DNA of 64,000 nt from Pseudarthrobacter cellobiosi (GCF_023913755.1 NZ_JAMXBJ010000047.1:1-64000); one strand, 5' to 3'; shown: positions 54,295-62,848, numbered from the stretch's first letter. Numbers and translations: made by a program. The notes: generated by a model from the sequence alone, not told the origin.

Positions 54295-54484
54295 GGCAGG
54301 CCTCCTGCAGGGCATTCTTCCGTTTATCGGGTGAACCCGATGTTTCAGTCTCCCGCCGAGCGAGTGGCGGGTCAAGGACAAGCATCAAGGAGCGGCTATC
54401 TCATGAATCGGGTATTTGCTGGGATTTCAGTCGCCACTCCGATTCACATCCCATAAAATAGCTCATTTGTGATATTTTTTTGTT

Positions 54485-56008
54485 ATGACTCAGGAAACTG
54501 CCGAGCACATCGCCGCCACGCTCAAGGATGCCCGGACTGAGAAGGGCTGGACCCAAGGTCAGCTCGCGTCAGCGCTGGGAACCAGCCAAAGCGCCGTCGC
54601 CCGGATGGAACAGGGCAAGCAGAACCTCAGCCTCAAGATGATCCAGCGGCTCGAAACGATCTTCGACCGCAGCATCGTCAAAGTAGGCAAACCGCAGATG
54701 ACACACCTGCGGATCGAAGGCGGCCGCACGCTTTCCGGGGCGGTGGATGTCAACAGCAGCAAAAACGCCGGTGTGGCGCTGCTGTGCGCCAGCCTGATCA
54801 ACCGAGGCACCACCGTCCTGCGTCGCCTCGCCCGGATCGAAGAGGTCAATCGGATCGTGGAGGTCCTGACCAGCATCGGCGTCGAATGCACGTGGCTCAA
54901 CGACACTGACCTCCAGCTCCGCCGCCCCGCCGTCCTGGACCTTGAAGCCATGGATGTGGACGCCGCGCGCCGCACGCGCAGCGTGATCATGCTCCTGGGC
55001 CCGCTCCTGGACGAATCCGCGGAATACCGCCTGCCGTATGCCGGCGGTTGCGATCTGGGTACGCGCACCGTGGAGCCCCACATGCAGGCGTTGCGCCAGT
55101 TCGGGCTCTCCGTGGAAGCCGCTGCCGGTTTCTACGCCGTGCAGGCTCCGCCGCCGGACACTCACGACCGGTCCTTTGTGCTGACCGAGCGCGGGGACAC
55201 TGTCACCGAGAACGCGATCATGGCGGCGGCGCACCGCCGCGGCACCACCGTCATCCGCAATGCCAGCCCCAACTATATGGTCCAGGACCTATGCTTCTAC
55301 CTCGAGATGCTGGGCGTGAAGATCGACGGTGTGGGCACCACCACGCTGAAGATCACCGGGCAGCCGCTCGTCGACGTCGACATTGAGTACTTCCCGTCCG
55401 AAGACCCCATTGAGGCGATGAGCCTCATCACCGCCGGGATCGTCACCAACTCAGAGGTGACCATCCGCCGCGTCCCCATCGAGTTCATGGAGATCGAGCT
55501 GGCCACGCTGGAGCAGATGGGCCAGCAGCTGGAGATTTCCGGCGAGTACGTGGCGCGCAACGGCCGCACCCGGCTGGTGGATGTGACCACCAAACCGTCC
55601 GAGCTGCGGGCGCCCGAGGACAAGATCCACCCGATGCCGTTCCCCGGACTGAACATCGACAACCTGCCGTTTTTCGCGGTCATCGCCGCCAACGCCCACG
55701 GCCAGACCATGATCCACGACTGGGTCTATGAGAACCGGGCCATCTACCTCACGGAACTCAACCGGCTCGGCGCTCAGGTGCAGCTGCTGGACCCGCACCG
55801 GATCTACGTCAACGGCCCCACGAAGTGGCGAGCCGCCGAGGTGGGCTGCCCGCCGGCACTCCGCCCCGCCGCCTGCCTGCTGCTGGCCATGCTCGCGGCG
55901 CGGGGTGTTTCGGAGCTGCGGAACATCTACGTGATCGAGCGCGGCTACGAGGACCTGGCGGAACGGCTCAACACCATCGGCGCCAAGGTGGAGTACTTCC
56001 AGGACTAA
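54485..56008 (+). CDS. MurA-like enolpyruvyl transferase with N-terminal HTH domain
   Basis: A 507-residue fusion. Residues 8-65 form an XRE-type helix-turn-helix (GWTQGQLASALGTSQSAVAR). Residues 72-500 form an EPSP/MurA fold: SSKNAGVALLCASLI (the MurA Lys-Asn pair), the catalytic-loop cysteine Cys189 in LPYAGGCDLGTRTVEPHM, and FPGLNIDNLPFFAVIAANAH. MurA normally makes UDP-GlcNAc-enolpyruvate for peptidoglycan and carries no DNA-binding domain. This is therefore likely a paralog with regulatory or specialised wall or secondary-metabolite function. The cysteine is kept, so catalysis is possible. The ATG follows an AT-rich stretch lacking a strong ribosome site. Confidence 0.9.
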   Translation: MTQETAEHIAATLKDARTEKGWTQGQLASALGTSQSAVARMEQGKQNLSLKMIQRLETIFDRSIVKVGKPQMTHLRIEGGRTLSGAVDVNSSKNAGVALLCASLINRGTTVLRRLARIEEVNRIVEVLTSIGVECTWLNDTDLQLRRPAVLDLEAMDVDAARRTRSVIMLLGPLLDESAEYRLPYAGGCDLGTRTVEPHMQALRQFGLSVEAAAGFYAVQAPPPDTHDRSFVLTERGDTVTENAIMAAAHRRGTTVIRNASPNYMVQDLCFYLEMLGVKIDGVGTTTLKITGQPLVDVDIEYFPSEDPIEAMSLITAGIVTNSEVTIRRVPIEFMEIELATLEQMGQQLEISGEYVARNGRTRLVDVTTKPSELRAPEDKIHPMPFPGLNIDNLPFFAVIAANAHGQTMIHDWVYENRAIYLTELNRLGAQVQLLDPHRIYVNGPTKWRAAEVGCPPALRPAACLLLAMLAARGVSELRNIYVIERGYEDLAERLNTIGAKVEYFQD

Positions 56009-56030
56009 CGCGAACGTACACTTGCGGCCC
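56008..56030. repeat. Orphan arm of a GCGCGAAC-family palindrome
   Basis: ACGCGAACGTACACTTGCGG matches the left arm of copy 1 at 41055, but no matching right arm follows; instead a complete copy of the other arm type starts at 56039. It touches the last base of the HTH-MurA stop codon. Confidence 0.65.
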
Positions 56031-56038
56031 TCCGCCCG

Positions 56039-56099
56039 GCGCGAACTGGCAGATAACGACCCCTAGAGGGATTTGAGCGCTCTATCTGCCGGTTCGCGC
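56039..56099. repeat. GCGCGAAC-family palindrome, copy 2 (GCAGATAA arm type)
   Basis: GCGCGAACTGGCAGATAACG on the left and CTATCTGCCGGTTCGCGC on the right enclose a short loop; 61 bases in all. It can form a strong hairpin and may terminate transcription of the HTH-MurA gene. Confidence 0.8.
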
Positions 56100-56157
56100 T
56101 TCGTCATGATGGGCAGTAACCGGGTCAACCTGGCGGGCGTTGCAGCACAATATAAGC

Positions 56158-57384
56158 ATGCGTACATTCGGCGTCGAGGAAGAGCTCCTGATCGTTGATC
56201 CGGACACGGGGGAGCCGCTTGCCCTCGCGGACGCGATGCTGTCCGGCCGCCGGATGGCAGCCGACGATGCCCCGGAACGTCCCTATGCGCTGGCAGCCAA
56301 GGAAAAAGCGGCTCACGACGACGGGACTGGCCTGACTGCCGAGCTGAAGCTTGAGCAGATCGAGACCCAGACCCGTCCCTGCCTCGAGTACGCAGAACTG
56401 CTGCAGCAGATCCGGGCCGGCCGGCTGCTGGCGGACCAAGCGGCCACCAAAAACGGTGCAAGGGTCGCCGCGCTGGCCACGTCTCCGTTTGGCCTTGCGA
56501 GCCACACCACCCCGGACGCCCGCTATGCCCGGATGCTCGAACGCTTCGGTCTGACCGCGCAGGAGCAGCTGACCTGCGGCTTCCACGTCCACACGTTCAT
56601 CGAATCCAAGGACGAGGGCGTGGCGGTTCTGGACAGGATCCGGGACAAGCTGGCAGTCATCACGGCACTGAGCGCGAATTCGCCGTTCTGGAACGGGATG
56701 CCCACAGGATTCGAGAGCTACCGCACCCAGGCCTGGAACCGCTGGCCCATGTCCGGCCCTTCGGCCATTTTCAGCACGTACTCTGCATACAGAAGGGTGG
56801 TAACGCGTCTACTGGACAGTGGCGTGCTGCTGGATGAAGGCATGATCTACTTTGACGCCCGCCTGTCCCGGAACCACCCCACGGTTGAGGTCCGGGTGGC
56901 CGACGTCTGCCTCCGCGCCGAGGACGCTGCCCTGATCGCGGTGCTGGTGCGGGCCTTGGTCGAATCGGCCAGCCGTGAATGGCGCGACGGCGTGGAGCCG
57001 GCCCCGGTGCCCACGGTGCTGCTGCGGATGGCGGCATGGCAGGCGAGCAGCAGTGGCCTGAGCGGTGAGTTGCTGGATTTTGGCACGTTCAGGCCGGCGC
57101 CCGCCGTCGACGTAGTGCGATCCTTGGTGGACTACCTGGCTCCGGTCCTCGCCGAGCAGGACGAACTTTCCCTGGCCCGGCAGGGCGTCGAGGACATCAT
57201 TGCCCGCGGCACCGGCTCCACCGAACAGCGCAGGGTGTGGGACGCGGTGATGGAAGAATCAGCGCCCGACGACGGCGGGATGGGGGCCGTGGTTGCCCAC
57301 GCCGTGCGTGTCACGATGCGCGGCACCTCCGGGTTGCGTGAGGCGGACGAAGTCCCGGAGCTGTTGCGCGTGCGCCTGTCCTGA
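56158..57384 (+). CDS. Carboxylate-amine ligase, YbdK / glutamate-cysteine ligase type 2
   Basis: A 408-residue ATP-grasp-like ligase of the GCS2 family. [14 protein letters not shown] at the N-terminus, [13 protein letters not shown] and [12 protein letters not shown] (near residue 140) are family signatures. YbdK-type enzymes have weak glutamate-cysteine ligase activity; in actinobacteria similar proteins take part in small-thiol or ergothioneine metabolism. The precise substrate is unknown. I chose the ATG at 56158, at the start of the conserved block. Confidence 0.88.
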   Translation: MRTFGVEEELLIVDPDTGEPLALADAMLSGRRMAADDAPERPYALAAKEKAAHDDGTGLTAELKLEQIETQTRPCLEYAELLQQIRAGRLLADQAATKNGARVAALATSPFGLASHTTPDARYARMLERFGLTAQEQLTCGFHVHTFIESKDEGVAVLDRIRDKLAVITALSANSPFWNGMPTGFESYRTQAWNRWPMSGPSAIFSTYSAYRRVVTRLLDSGVLLDEGMIYFDARLSRNHPTVEVRVADVCLRAEDAALIAVLVRALVESASREWRDGVEPAPVPTVLLRMAAWQASSSGLSGELLDFGTFRPAPAVDVVRSLVDYLAPVLAEQDELSLARQGVEDIIARGTGSTEQRRVWDAVMEESAPDDGGMGAVVAHAVRVTMRGTSGLREADEVPELLRVRLS

Positions 57385-57412
57385 GTTCTCCCTGAGGCTT
57401 GTAGGAACCTTT

Positions 57413-57475
57413 GCGCGAACTGGCAGATAACGCCCTGTTTTTCGTGTTCTGGGGTCGTTATCTGCCCGTTCGCAC
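57413..57475. repeat. GCGCGAAC-family palindrome, copy 3 (GCAGATAA arm type)
   Basis: GCGCGAACTGGCAGATAACG and GTTATCTGCCCGTTCGC face each other over a 63-base span, between two convergent genes. Confidence 0.8.
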
Positions 57476-57486
57476 CAGCTCCAGCG

Positions 57487-58134
57487 TCAACGCCTAGGGT
57501 GTGCATCCGTATGGTCCTCGGAGGGAGCCATGGGTTCCTCGTAGCGCATCAGCTGGACACCCACCGCGGTTTCCACCAGGTAGAAAACGAACGGCGGAAT
57601 GTCTTTGGTGCCGGCCAGGATTGCAGCAAAGACGGGAGCGCTGGCGGCCGCCGTAATGCCGGTCCAGGGCTTCAACGGAGTCAGCAGCAGCCCCGCCCCC
57701 AGGGCCGCGAGCCCGCCGATATGCAGCCCTGAGTATGTAAGGAACGGCCAGTTTGCACCCCGCCGATAGGCGAACCTCTCCAGGTCCGAGGCGCGGTCAG
57801 CGAGAGCCACCACGAACAAGGGCGCGCCCACTAGCAGGGCGGCGGCTGCGCCGGCGGCCAGCGTCTTGGCGGGGCCGGAGCCGGAACGGATGGATTGGGC
57901 GAACCGGGCAAATCCGACGGGAACGGCCATGGTCCCGGCGGCTGCCAGGAATTGTCCGGCAACCCAGAGGCCGCGGTGGCGCTCCAGCATGGCCAGCCTG
58001 GCGGCAGGGTCGCGGGTGGCGTGCACGTTCCCCACGAAGGAAATTCCGAGCCCCCAGCACGCGCCGGCCGCGACGATGACTGCTCCGGCCTTTTGAAAAG
58101 GCTTGCTGCCCTGCACTGCCTGGTTTCCGTTCAT
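57487..58134 (-). CDS. Integral membrane protein of unknown function
   Basis: A 215-residue protein with about five or six hydrophobic segments, among them AGAVIVAAGACWGLGISFVG near the N-terminus and AAALLVGAPLFVVALADRAS in the middle. A conserved-looking stretch before the last helices reads GANWPFLTYSGLHIGGLAAL. No enzyme motif is visible. The ATG at 58134 overlaps the stop codon of a very short upstream frame (ATGA), suggesting that it once followed another gene. Confidence 0.7.
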   Translation of the reverse strand: MNGNQAVQGSKPFQKAGAVIVAAGACWGLGISFVGNVHATRDPAARLAMLERHRGLWVAGQFLAAAGTMAVPVGFARFAQSIRSGSGPAKTLAAGAAAALLVGAPLFVVALADRASDLERFAYRRGANWPFLTYSGLHIGGLAALGAGLLLTPLKPWTGITAAASAPVFAAILAGTKDIPPFVFYLVETAVGVQLMRYEEPMAPSEDHTDAHPRR

Positions 58135-58190
58135 GCCTGGCTTTCGGTCCGGCGGATGCGTTGGCCCAGCAACATCGCGGTGGTGACCAT
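58131..58190 (-). pseudogene. Possible tail of a lost upstream gene
   Basis: A 19-codon frame encoding VTTAMLLGQRIRRTESQA ends in an ATGA overlap with the membrane protein gene. The frame stays open upstream into the 58228-58290 palindrome, which may have replaced the rest of the gene. Too short to name. Confidence 0.25.
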
Positions 58191-58227
58191 GAAGCTACGC
58201 CGCACTGCCGCCGAGGTCAACGGCAGG

Positions 58228-58290
58228 GCTCGAACGGGCAGATAATGCCCTGGTTTTCGCTGTGGGAGTGCCCCAAGTGTCCGTTCGCGC
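58228..58290. repeat. GCGCGAAC-family palindrome, copy 4 (hybrid arms)
   Basis: The left arm is the GCAGATAA type (GCTCGAACGGGCAGATAATG), the right arm the ACACTTG type (CCAAGTGTCCGTTCGCGC). Only the outer GCGCGAAC ends pair well. Length 63 bases. Confidence 0.75.
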
Positions 58291-58305
58291 CAGGAAGCGA
58301 CGACG

Positions 58306-58929
58306 TCATGCACCGACTGCCAGGCGCACACCCAGGGTGAGCATGACCGCAGCGACGAGCCCGTCCAGGATGCGCCACGAGGAGGGCCGCGCGAAGAAGG
58401 GCCGGAGGACCCTGGCCCCGAATCCCAGCGCACTGAACCAGGCGATGCTGGCGGCGATGGCTCCGCCCCCGAACCACCAACGCAAATCCTGCGCCTGCTG
58501 GTTGGCCACGGATCCAAGCAGCAGCACGGTGTCCAGGTAGACGTGCGGGTTCAGCCACGTCAGGGCCAGTACGGTGCTGAGTGCGGCGCCGAGACCGACG
58601 GCGGGCTGCCGCCCCGACGCCGTTAGTGCTCCAGGACGAATCGCCCGGCGCGCCGCCATGACGCCGTAGCCCACCAGGAAGGCGGCGCCGGCAAACCGGA
58701 CCACGTCCACGATTACGGGACTCGACTGGAGCAGCGCCCCCACTCCGGCGATGCCCGCTGCGATGAGCAGCGCATCGGAGACGCTGCAGACCAGGACGAC
58801 TGCGGCCACATGCTCACCGCGGATGCCCTGCCGGAGGACGAAGGCGTTCTGGCTGCCGATGGCCACGATGAGGGCGAGGCCCGTGCCGAAGCCCAGTGCG
58901 GTGGGGCCTAGAAATGCAGTCAGATCCAT
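58306..58929 (-). CDS. lysE: LysE/ArgO family amino acid exporter
   Basis: A 207-residue membrane protein with about six helices. The N-terminus carries [20 protein letters not shown], the hallmark of LysE/ArgO exporters, and [20 protein letters not shown] follows. It would export lysine or arginine when these accumulate. I chose the ATG at 58929. It is divergent from a LysG/ArgP-type regulator gene. Confidence 0.93.
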   Translation of the reverse strand: MDLTAFLGPTALGFGTGLALIVAIGSQNAFVLRQGIRGEHVAAVVLVCSVSDALLIAAGIAGVGALLQSSPVIVDVVRFAGAAFLVGYGVMAARRAIRPGALTASGRQPAVGLGAALSTVLALTWLNPHVYLDTVLLLGSVANQQAQDLRWWFGGGAIAASIAWFSALGFGARVLRPFFARPSSWRILDGLVAAVMLTLGVRLAVGA

Positions 58930-58964
58930 ATCCTCCAACGTACGGCCGGACTTATGATTACTCC

Positions 58965-58982
58965 AGCTAAATATTCTTAGCT
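58965..58982. promoter_or_regulatory. Operator-like palindrome between lysE and lysG
   Basis: AGCTAAATATTCTTAGCT has 6-bp inverted arms (AGCTAA/TTAGCT) in the 69-base divergent gap, AT-rich against the GC-rich background. A binding site for the LysG regulator is the natural reading. Confidence 0.65.
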
Positions 58983-58998
58983 CTATTAAGGAAATCTA

Positions 58999-59901
58999 AT
59001 GTTAACGTTCCAGTTTGAGCAGCTGCGTACCTTCGCGGCCGTCGTGGACGAAGGCACCCTTGAGGCGGCGGCCCGCAGCCTGTACGTCACGCCGTCGGCC
59101 ATTTCCCAGCGTCTCAAGGCGATGGAGGACGCGGCCGGCCAGATCCTGTTGCAGCGAACGAACCCCGTCCGCCCCACAACAGCCGGAGAAGCCATCCTGC
59201 GGTTCGCCCGGCAGGTCCGGCAGCTCGAATGGGACGCCCAGCAGGAGCTCGGCGAGAGCCGGGACCGCCCGACGGCGCCCATCCCCTTGGTGGTGAACGC
59301 GGACTCACTCTCCACTTGGTTCATGCCTGCGCTGGCAAGTCTTCCGCCGGACCTCGGCGCTTGCTTCGAACTGCGCAGGGAGGACGAGCAGCATTCCACC
59401 CAGCTTCTGCGGACCGGTTCGGTGATGGCCGCGGTAACCGCAACGCCGGAACCGGTCCAGGGCTGCAGTGTGGAACCGCTGGGTTCCCTGCGGTACCGTG
59501 CAGTGGCAAGTCCCACGTATCTGCATCGGTGGTGGCCGGACGGGCCGGAGCTCGTTGCAGGAAGCCAGGCCCCCGTGGTTGATTTTGACCGCAAGGATGA
59601 CCTGCAGGACGGGTTCTTCCGCACGGTGACGGGCGCGGAACTGACCGCGCCGCGGCACTATGTGCCGTCGTCGGCCGAATTCGCCCAGGCTATCCGGCTG
59701 GGACTGGGATGGGGGCTGCTCCCGGAGCAGCAGTGCCTGCCAGACCTCCGCAGCGGTGCCCTCGTGGAGTTGGCCCCCGGGAGCCCCGTTGACGTGTCCT
59801 TGTACTGGCAACGCTGGAAGGTCGACTCGCCGGTGCTCAACCAACTGACCGCCGCGGTCCGGGAGACGGCCTCCCGGCAGCTGCGCCAGCCAGGCGCCTG
59901 A
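58999..59901 (+). CDS. lysG: LysG/ArgP-type LysR regulator
   Basis: A 300-residue regulator. FEQLRTFAAVVDEGTLEAAA and VTPSAISQRLKAMED form the HTH (residues 5-62), followed by a ligand domain starting with NADSLSTWFMPAL, characteristic of the LysG/ArgP group. It would sense lysine or arginine and switch on the divergent exporter. AAGGA precedes the ATG. Confidence 0.92.
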   Translation: MLTFQFEQLRTFAAVVDEGTLEAAARSLYVTPSAISQRLKAMEDAAGQILLQRTNPVRPTTAGEAILRFARQVRQLEWDAQQELGESRDRPTAPIPLVVNADSLSTWFMPALASLPPDLGACFELRREDEQHSTQLLRTGSVMAAVTATPEPVQGCSVEPLGSLRYRAVASPTYLHRWWPDGPELVAGSQAPVVDFDRKDDLQDGFFRTVTGAELTAPRHYVPSSAEFAQAIRLGLGWGLLPEQQCLPDLRSGALVELAPGSPVDVSLYWQRWKVDSPVLNQLTAAVRETASRQLRQPGA

Positions 59902-59985
59902 GGCGGCGTTCCGCTGTCGCACCATTCGCCGGACCCGTCCATGACAGGGGATGCGTCCGGCAACGCGGCATGCCATACTCAGGCC

Positions 59986-60327
59986 GTGACGTCGTCGTAC
60001 TCATTCCGGGCCGAATTGTGGCACTATCCCGAAGAAGCCGGGTGGCACTTCATTACCCTCCCCGTGGACGTTGCCGACGACCTCCGGGAACAGGCAGCGG
60101 CGTTCCGGAAAGGCTTCGGCTCGGTCAAAGTGACGGCGGAAATCTCCGGCTACACCTGGCAGACCTCGGTCTTCCCGGACAGCAAAAGCCGCTCCTACCT
60201 ACTGCCCGTCAAGAAGGCCGCCAGGGACGCGGCGGGCATCAGCGTCGGGGATGAAGTGGCAGTCCGGCTCGCCATCCAAGGCGAAGGCGAGGCACGTACC
60301 GGGGCACGGACAAGCGGTACTGGCTGA
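59986..60327 (+). CDS. DUF1905 domain protein
   Basis: A 113-residue protein. YSFRAELWHYPEEAGWHFIT and SRSYLLPVKKAARDAAGISV are DUF1905 signatures; a small beta-barrel fold is expected. Function unknown. I put the start at GTG 59986, where the family similarity begins; the frame stays open to 59941. The last 89 bases overlap the convergent methyltransferase-like gene. Confidence 0.78.
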   Translation: MTSSYSFRAELWHYPEEAGWHFITLPVDVADDLREQAAAFRKGFGSVKVTAEISGYTWQTSVFPDSKSRSYLLPVKKAARDAAGISVGDEVAVRLAIQGEGEARTGARTSGTG

Positions 60328-60748
60328 ACTCCGCCGGGAACGACGCCGCCAGGACCTCTTCTTCTCGAAGCACCCCGCAGTGCACTGCGCCCGAAGCCAC
60401 CGGGAGGGCCGCCACCGTCCAGGCATCATCACGCAGCAGTCCCGCTCCCAGGTGCAGCAGCGCCCAGCCCACGTACATCGGGTTCCGCGAAAGCGCATAG
60501 GGCCCGGCGGTCACCAACGCATCGGGGCGGGCTAATCGTGTGTTCCGGGCAGCTAACCACGCCCAGGTGACTATTGCGCCACCCACCGCCAGCGATGCCA
60601 CGCCGACGGTCCGTACCAAAAAGTATGGCCCGCCGAGCCGGAGCGGCATCAAACGCTGAAGGACAACGCCGACGGCGATTCCCGCCAGGTTCTGCTCCGG
60701 CAGCGGGATGTTGGACAGCAGCCGGCCCCAGGCCCGGGGTGCATTCAT
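60239..60748 (-). CDS. Isoprenylcysteine methyltransferase-like membrane protein
   Basis: A 169-residue protein of the ICMT/PEMT-like family with four or five membrane helices. ALVTAGPYALSRNPMYVGWA (near residue 85) is the cofactor-binding signature, and a final EEVLAASFPAEFSQYRLSVP block is typical. The methylated substrate in bacteria is usually unknown. GGGAGG precedes the ATG at 60748. Its 3' end overlaps the DUF1905 gene on the other strand. Confidence 0.85.
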   Translation of the reverse strand: MNAPRAWGRLLSNIPLPEQNLAGIAVGVVLQRLMPLRLGGPYFLVRTVGVASLAVGGAIVTWAWLAARNTRLARPDALVTAGPYALSRNPMYVGWALLHLGAGLLRDDAWTVAALPVASGAVHCGVLREEEVLAASFPAEFSQYRLSVPRYVPRLRLGWRAGLPLHPRR

Positions 60749-60760
60749 ACGGTCCTCCCA

Positions 60761-60823
60761 GCGCGAACGTGCAGATAAGCCCCTCAAAACGCCTGAAACA
60801 GGGCATTATCTGCCAGTTCGCGC
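60761..60823. repeat. GCGCGAAC-family palindrome, copy 5 (GCAGATAA arm type)
   Basis: GCGCGAACGTGCAGATAAGC and CATTATCTGCCAGTTCGCGC enclose a loop; 63 bases, the same length as copies 3 and 4. It lies between the metZ stop and the methyltransferase-like gene start. Confidence 0.8.
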
Positions 60824-60845
60824 CACCAGTTTGCGCCAATCAGAG

Positions 60846-62054
60846 CTAGATGTGCTTGAGGGCTTGCTCCAGGTCGCCGATGAGGTCGTCCACGTCCTCC
60901 AGGCCCACGGACAGCCGCACCACGCCGTCGCTGAGCCCGATGGCTGCGCGGCCCTCGGGACCCATGGCGCGGTGCGTGGTGGTGGCCGGATGGGTGATGA
61001 GGGACTTGGCGTCGCCCAGGTTGTTGGAGATGTCGATGATCCGCAAGGCGTCCAGCAGCGCAAAAGCGGCGTCCTTGCCCGAGCGGTCACTCGTCGTCGC
61101 AAGTTCCAACGTGAGGACGGTGCCGCCGGCCTTCATCTGCTTGGCGGCGAGCTCGTACTGCGGGTGCGACTTGAGGAGCGGGTACTTGACCCAGCTGACG
61201 GCCGGCTGCTGTTCGAGCCATTCGGCCAGCCGCAGCGCGGAGGCGGAGGAGTGGTTCACACGCAGGGACATGGTCTCCAGGCCCTTGGTGAGCACCCAGG
61301 CGTTGAACGCGGAGAGGGCCGGGCCGGTGTGCCGCATGAGCTGCTTGACCGGGCCGTCGATGAACTCCTTGGTGCCCAGGATGGCGCCGCCCAGGACGCG
61401 TCCCTGGCCGTCGATATGCTTGGTGCCGGAGTACACAATCACGTCCGCGCCCAGCTGGCCGCAGCGCTGCAGCAGGGGAGTGGCAAAGACATTGTCGACG
61501 ACGACGGTGGCCCCGGCGGCGTGCGCCAGCTCGCTGACCGCGGCGATGTCCACGATTTCCTGCATCGGGTTGGACGGCGATTCGAAGAACACTGCGGTGG
61601 TGGGCTCCGACAGGGCAGCGCGCCACTGCTCGAGGTCCGGGCCGTCAACAAACACGGTTTCCACGCCCCAGCGCGGCAGGATCTCGTTCAGGATCACAAA
61701 GCAGGAGCCGAACAGAGAGCGCGCGGCAACCACCCGGTCACCGGCCGCCAACAGGGCACCCAGGGCGGTGAACACCGCTGACATGCCCGACGCCGTCGCA
61801 AAGCACGCTTCGGTGCCTTCGAGCAGGCGGAGGCGTTCCTGGAAGGTGGCCACGGACGGGTTGCCGTACCGGGAGTAGACGAAGCGTTCGTCCTCGCCGG
61901 TGAAGGCGCGCTCGGCGGCGGCAGCGGACTCGTAGACGAAGCCCGAGTTCAGGAAGACCGGCTCGGTGGTCTCCTGGAAGTTGGTGCGGTCCAGCCCGCC
62001 GCGGACCGCCTGCGTCTCGGCGCTCCAGCCGCCGGCGTCTGCGTTGAAGGTCAC
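60846..62054 (-). CDS. metZ: O-succinylhomoserine sulfhydrylase
   Basis: A 402-residue PLP enzyme of the Cys/Met metabolism family. The PLP lysine sits in VIVYSGTKHIDGQGRVLGG (near residue 210), and RYGNPSVATFQERLRLLEG and GMSAVFTALGALLAAGDRVV are conserved. It adds sulfide to an activated homoserine to make homocysteine for methionine. I took the GTG at 62054, which overlaps the rhodanese stop (GTGA). The SAM-IV riboswitch upstream of the operon supports a methionine role. O-acetylhomoserine is an alternative substrate. Confidence 0.94.
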   Translation of the reverse strand: MTFNADAGGWSAETQAVRGGLDRTNFQETTEPVFLNSGFVYESAAAAERAFTGEDERFVYSRYGNPSVATFQERLRLLEGTEACFATASGMSAVFTALGALLAAGDRVVAARSLFGSCFVILNEILPRWGVETVFVDGPDLEQWRAALSEPTTAVFFESPSNPMQEIVDIAAVSELAHAAGATVVVDNVFATPLLQRCGQLGADVIVYSGTKHIDGQGRVLGGAILGTKEFIDGPVKQLMRHTGPALSAFNAWVLTKGLETMSLRVNHSSASALRLAEWLEQQPAVSWVKYPLLKSHPQYELAAKQMKAGGTVLTLELATTSDRSGKDAAFALLDALRIIDISNNLGDAKSLITHPATTTHRAMGPEGRAAIGLSDGVVRLSVGLEDVDDLIGDLEQALKHI

Positions 62055-62464
62055 TTGGCTATTCCCAGGTTGGTGGGCAGGCCGCGGTTCTTCCAGCCGT
62101 TGACGGTGCGCTCGCCGTAGCGGTCCGGCTCGCCTTCGAAACCCTCCAGGACGTTGTAGGAGGTGAAGCCGGCCTGCGTCGCGGCGATAGCGGCGGCGAT
62201 GGAGCGCTGGCCCGAGCGGCAGAGGAATACCAGCTCCGCACTGTCGTCGTCCGGGGCCTGCTGTGTCAGGTCGGTGATGAAATCTGGGTTCGGGATGCCA
62301 CCCGGGAACGTCCACGGGATGAACAGGGGATCGTTATCAGTGGCCTTCGTGTCCGGGATGCCGATGTGGGCCCATTCGCCTTCGGTCCGGACATCCACCA
62401 GGATGGCGCCCTGCTCCAGCTTGGCCCAGGCTTCCTGCGGGGTGAGGTCTCCGGCGTAGCTCAT
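62051..62464 (-). CDS. Rhodanese-like domain protein
   Basis: A 137-residue single-domain rhodanese. DVRTEGEWAHIGIP and the catalytic loop VFLCRSGQRSIAAA (Cys near residue 82) are present, so sulfur transfer is possible. It is coupled by overlaps to DUF1737 (ATGA) and metZ (GTGA). A role in supplying sulfur to MetZ is a reasonable inference. Confidence 0.93.
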   Translation of the reverse strand: MSYAGDLTPQEAWAKLEQGAILVDVRTEGEWAHIGIPDTKATDNDPLFIPWTFPGGIPNPDFITDLTQQAPDDDSAELVFLCRSGQRSIAAAIAATQAGFTSYNVLEGFEGEPDRYGERTVNGWKNRGLPTNLGIAK

Positions 62465-62718
62465 GCGTGGCCCTCGCCGTCGAAATCGAGGTCATCCACG
62501 GCGGTGGCGACGGCGGCATCAGCGGTGGCGATGGCCGACGGGAGGATGAGTGCCTGCGCAACTATCACCTTGCCGCCGTTGGACGTTGCGGCCGGGCTGC
62601 CGTGCAGGACATACCCTTCGGCCAGGGCAGTGGAAATCCGTTCACAGAAAGACCTGTCATCCGGCCCGGTGACAAGCCGGTACGACAGTTTCTCTTCAGG
62701 GGCGGGTGCGTCAGACAC
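62461..62718 (-). CDS. DUF1737 protein
   Basis: An 85-residue protein with LSYRLVTGPDDRSFCERI and ALAEGYVLHGSPAATSNGGK, the pattern of DUF1737. Function unknown. First gene of the operon and closest to the riboswitch; AAGGAG precedes the ATG at 62718. Confidence 0.85.
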   Translation of the reverse strand: MSDAPAPEEKLSYRLVTGPDDRSFCERISTALAEGYVLHGSPAATSNGGKVIVAQALILPSAIATADAAVATAVDDLDFDGEGHA

Positions 62719-62766
62719 GACGGAACTCCTTCTTTCACGCTTGCAGCTCGAATGGGTCGATATGCC

Positions 62767-62848
62767 GAGTATTCACCTGAGGCACCCCGCCGCGAAAGGG
62801 AGGGTTGCCGACCGGCCAGTCAGGGCTTGGCGCCGGTTCTCATTACTC
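62767..62848 (-). promoter_or_regulatory. SAM-IV-like riboswitch
   Basis: Read on the minus strand, it runs GAGTA (P1), then CAAGCCCTGACTGG, CCGGTCGGCAACCCTCC, CGCGGCGGGGTGCC, GGTGAA and TACTC closing P1. That order of blocks matches the actinobacterial SAM-IV/SAM-I clan. It lies about 50 bases before the DUF1737-rhodanese-metZ operon and should turn it off when S-adenosylmethionine is plentiful. Confidence 0.9.
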
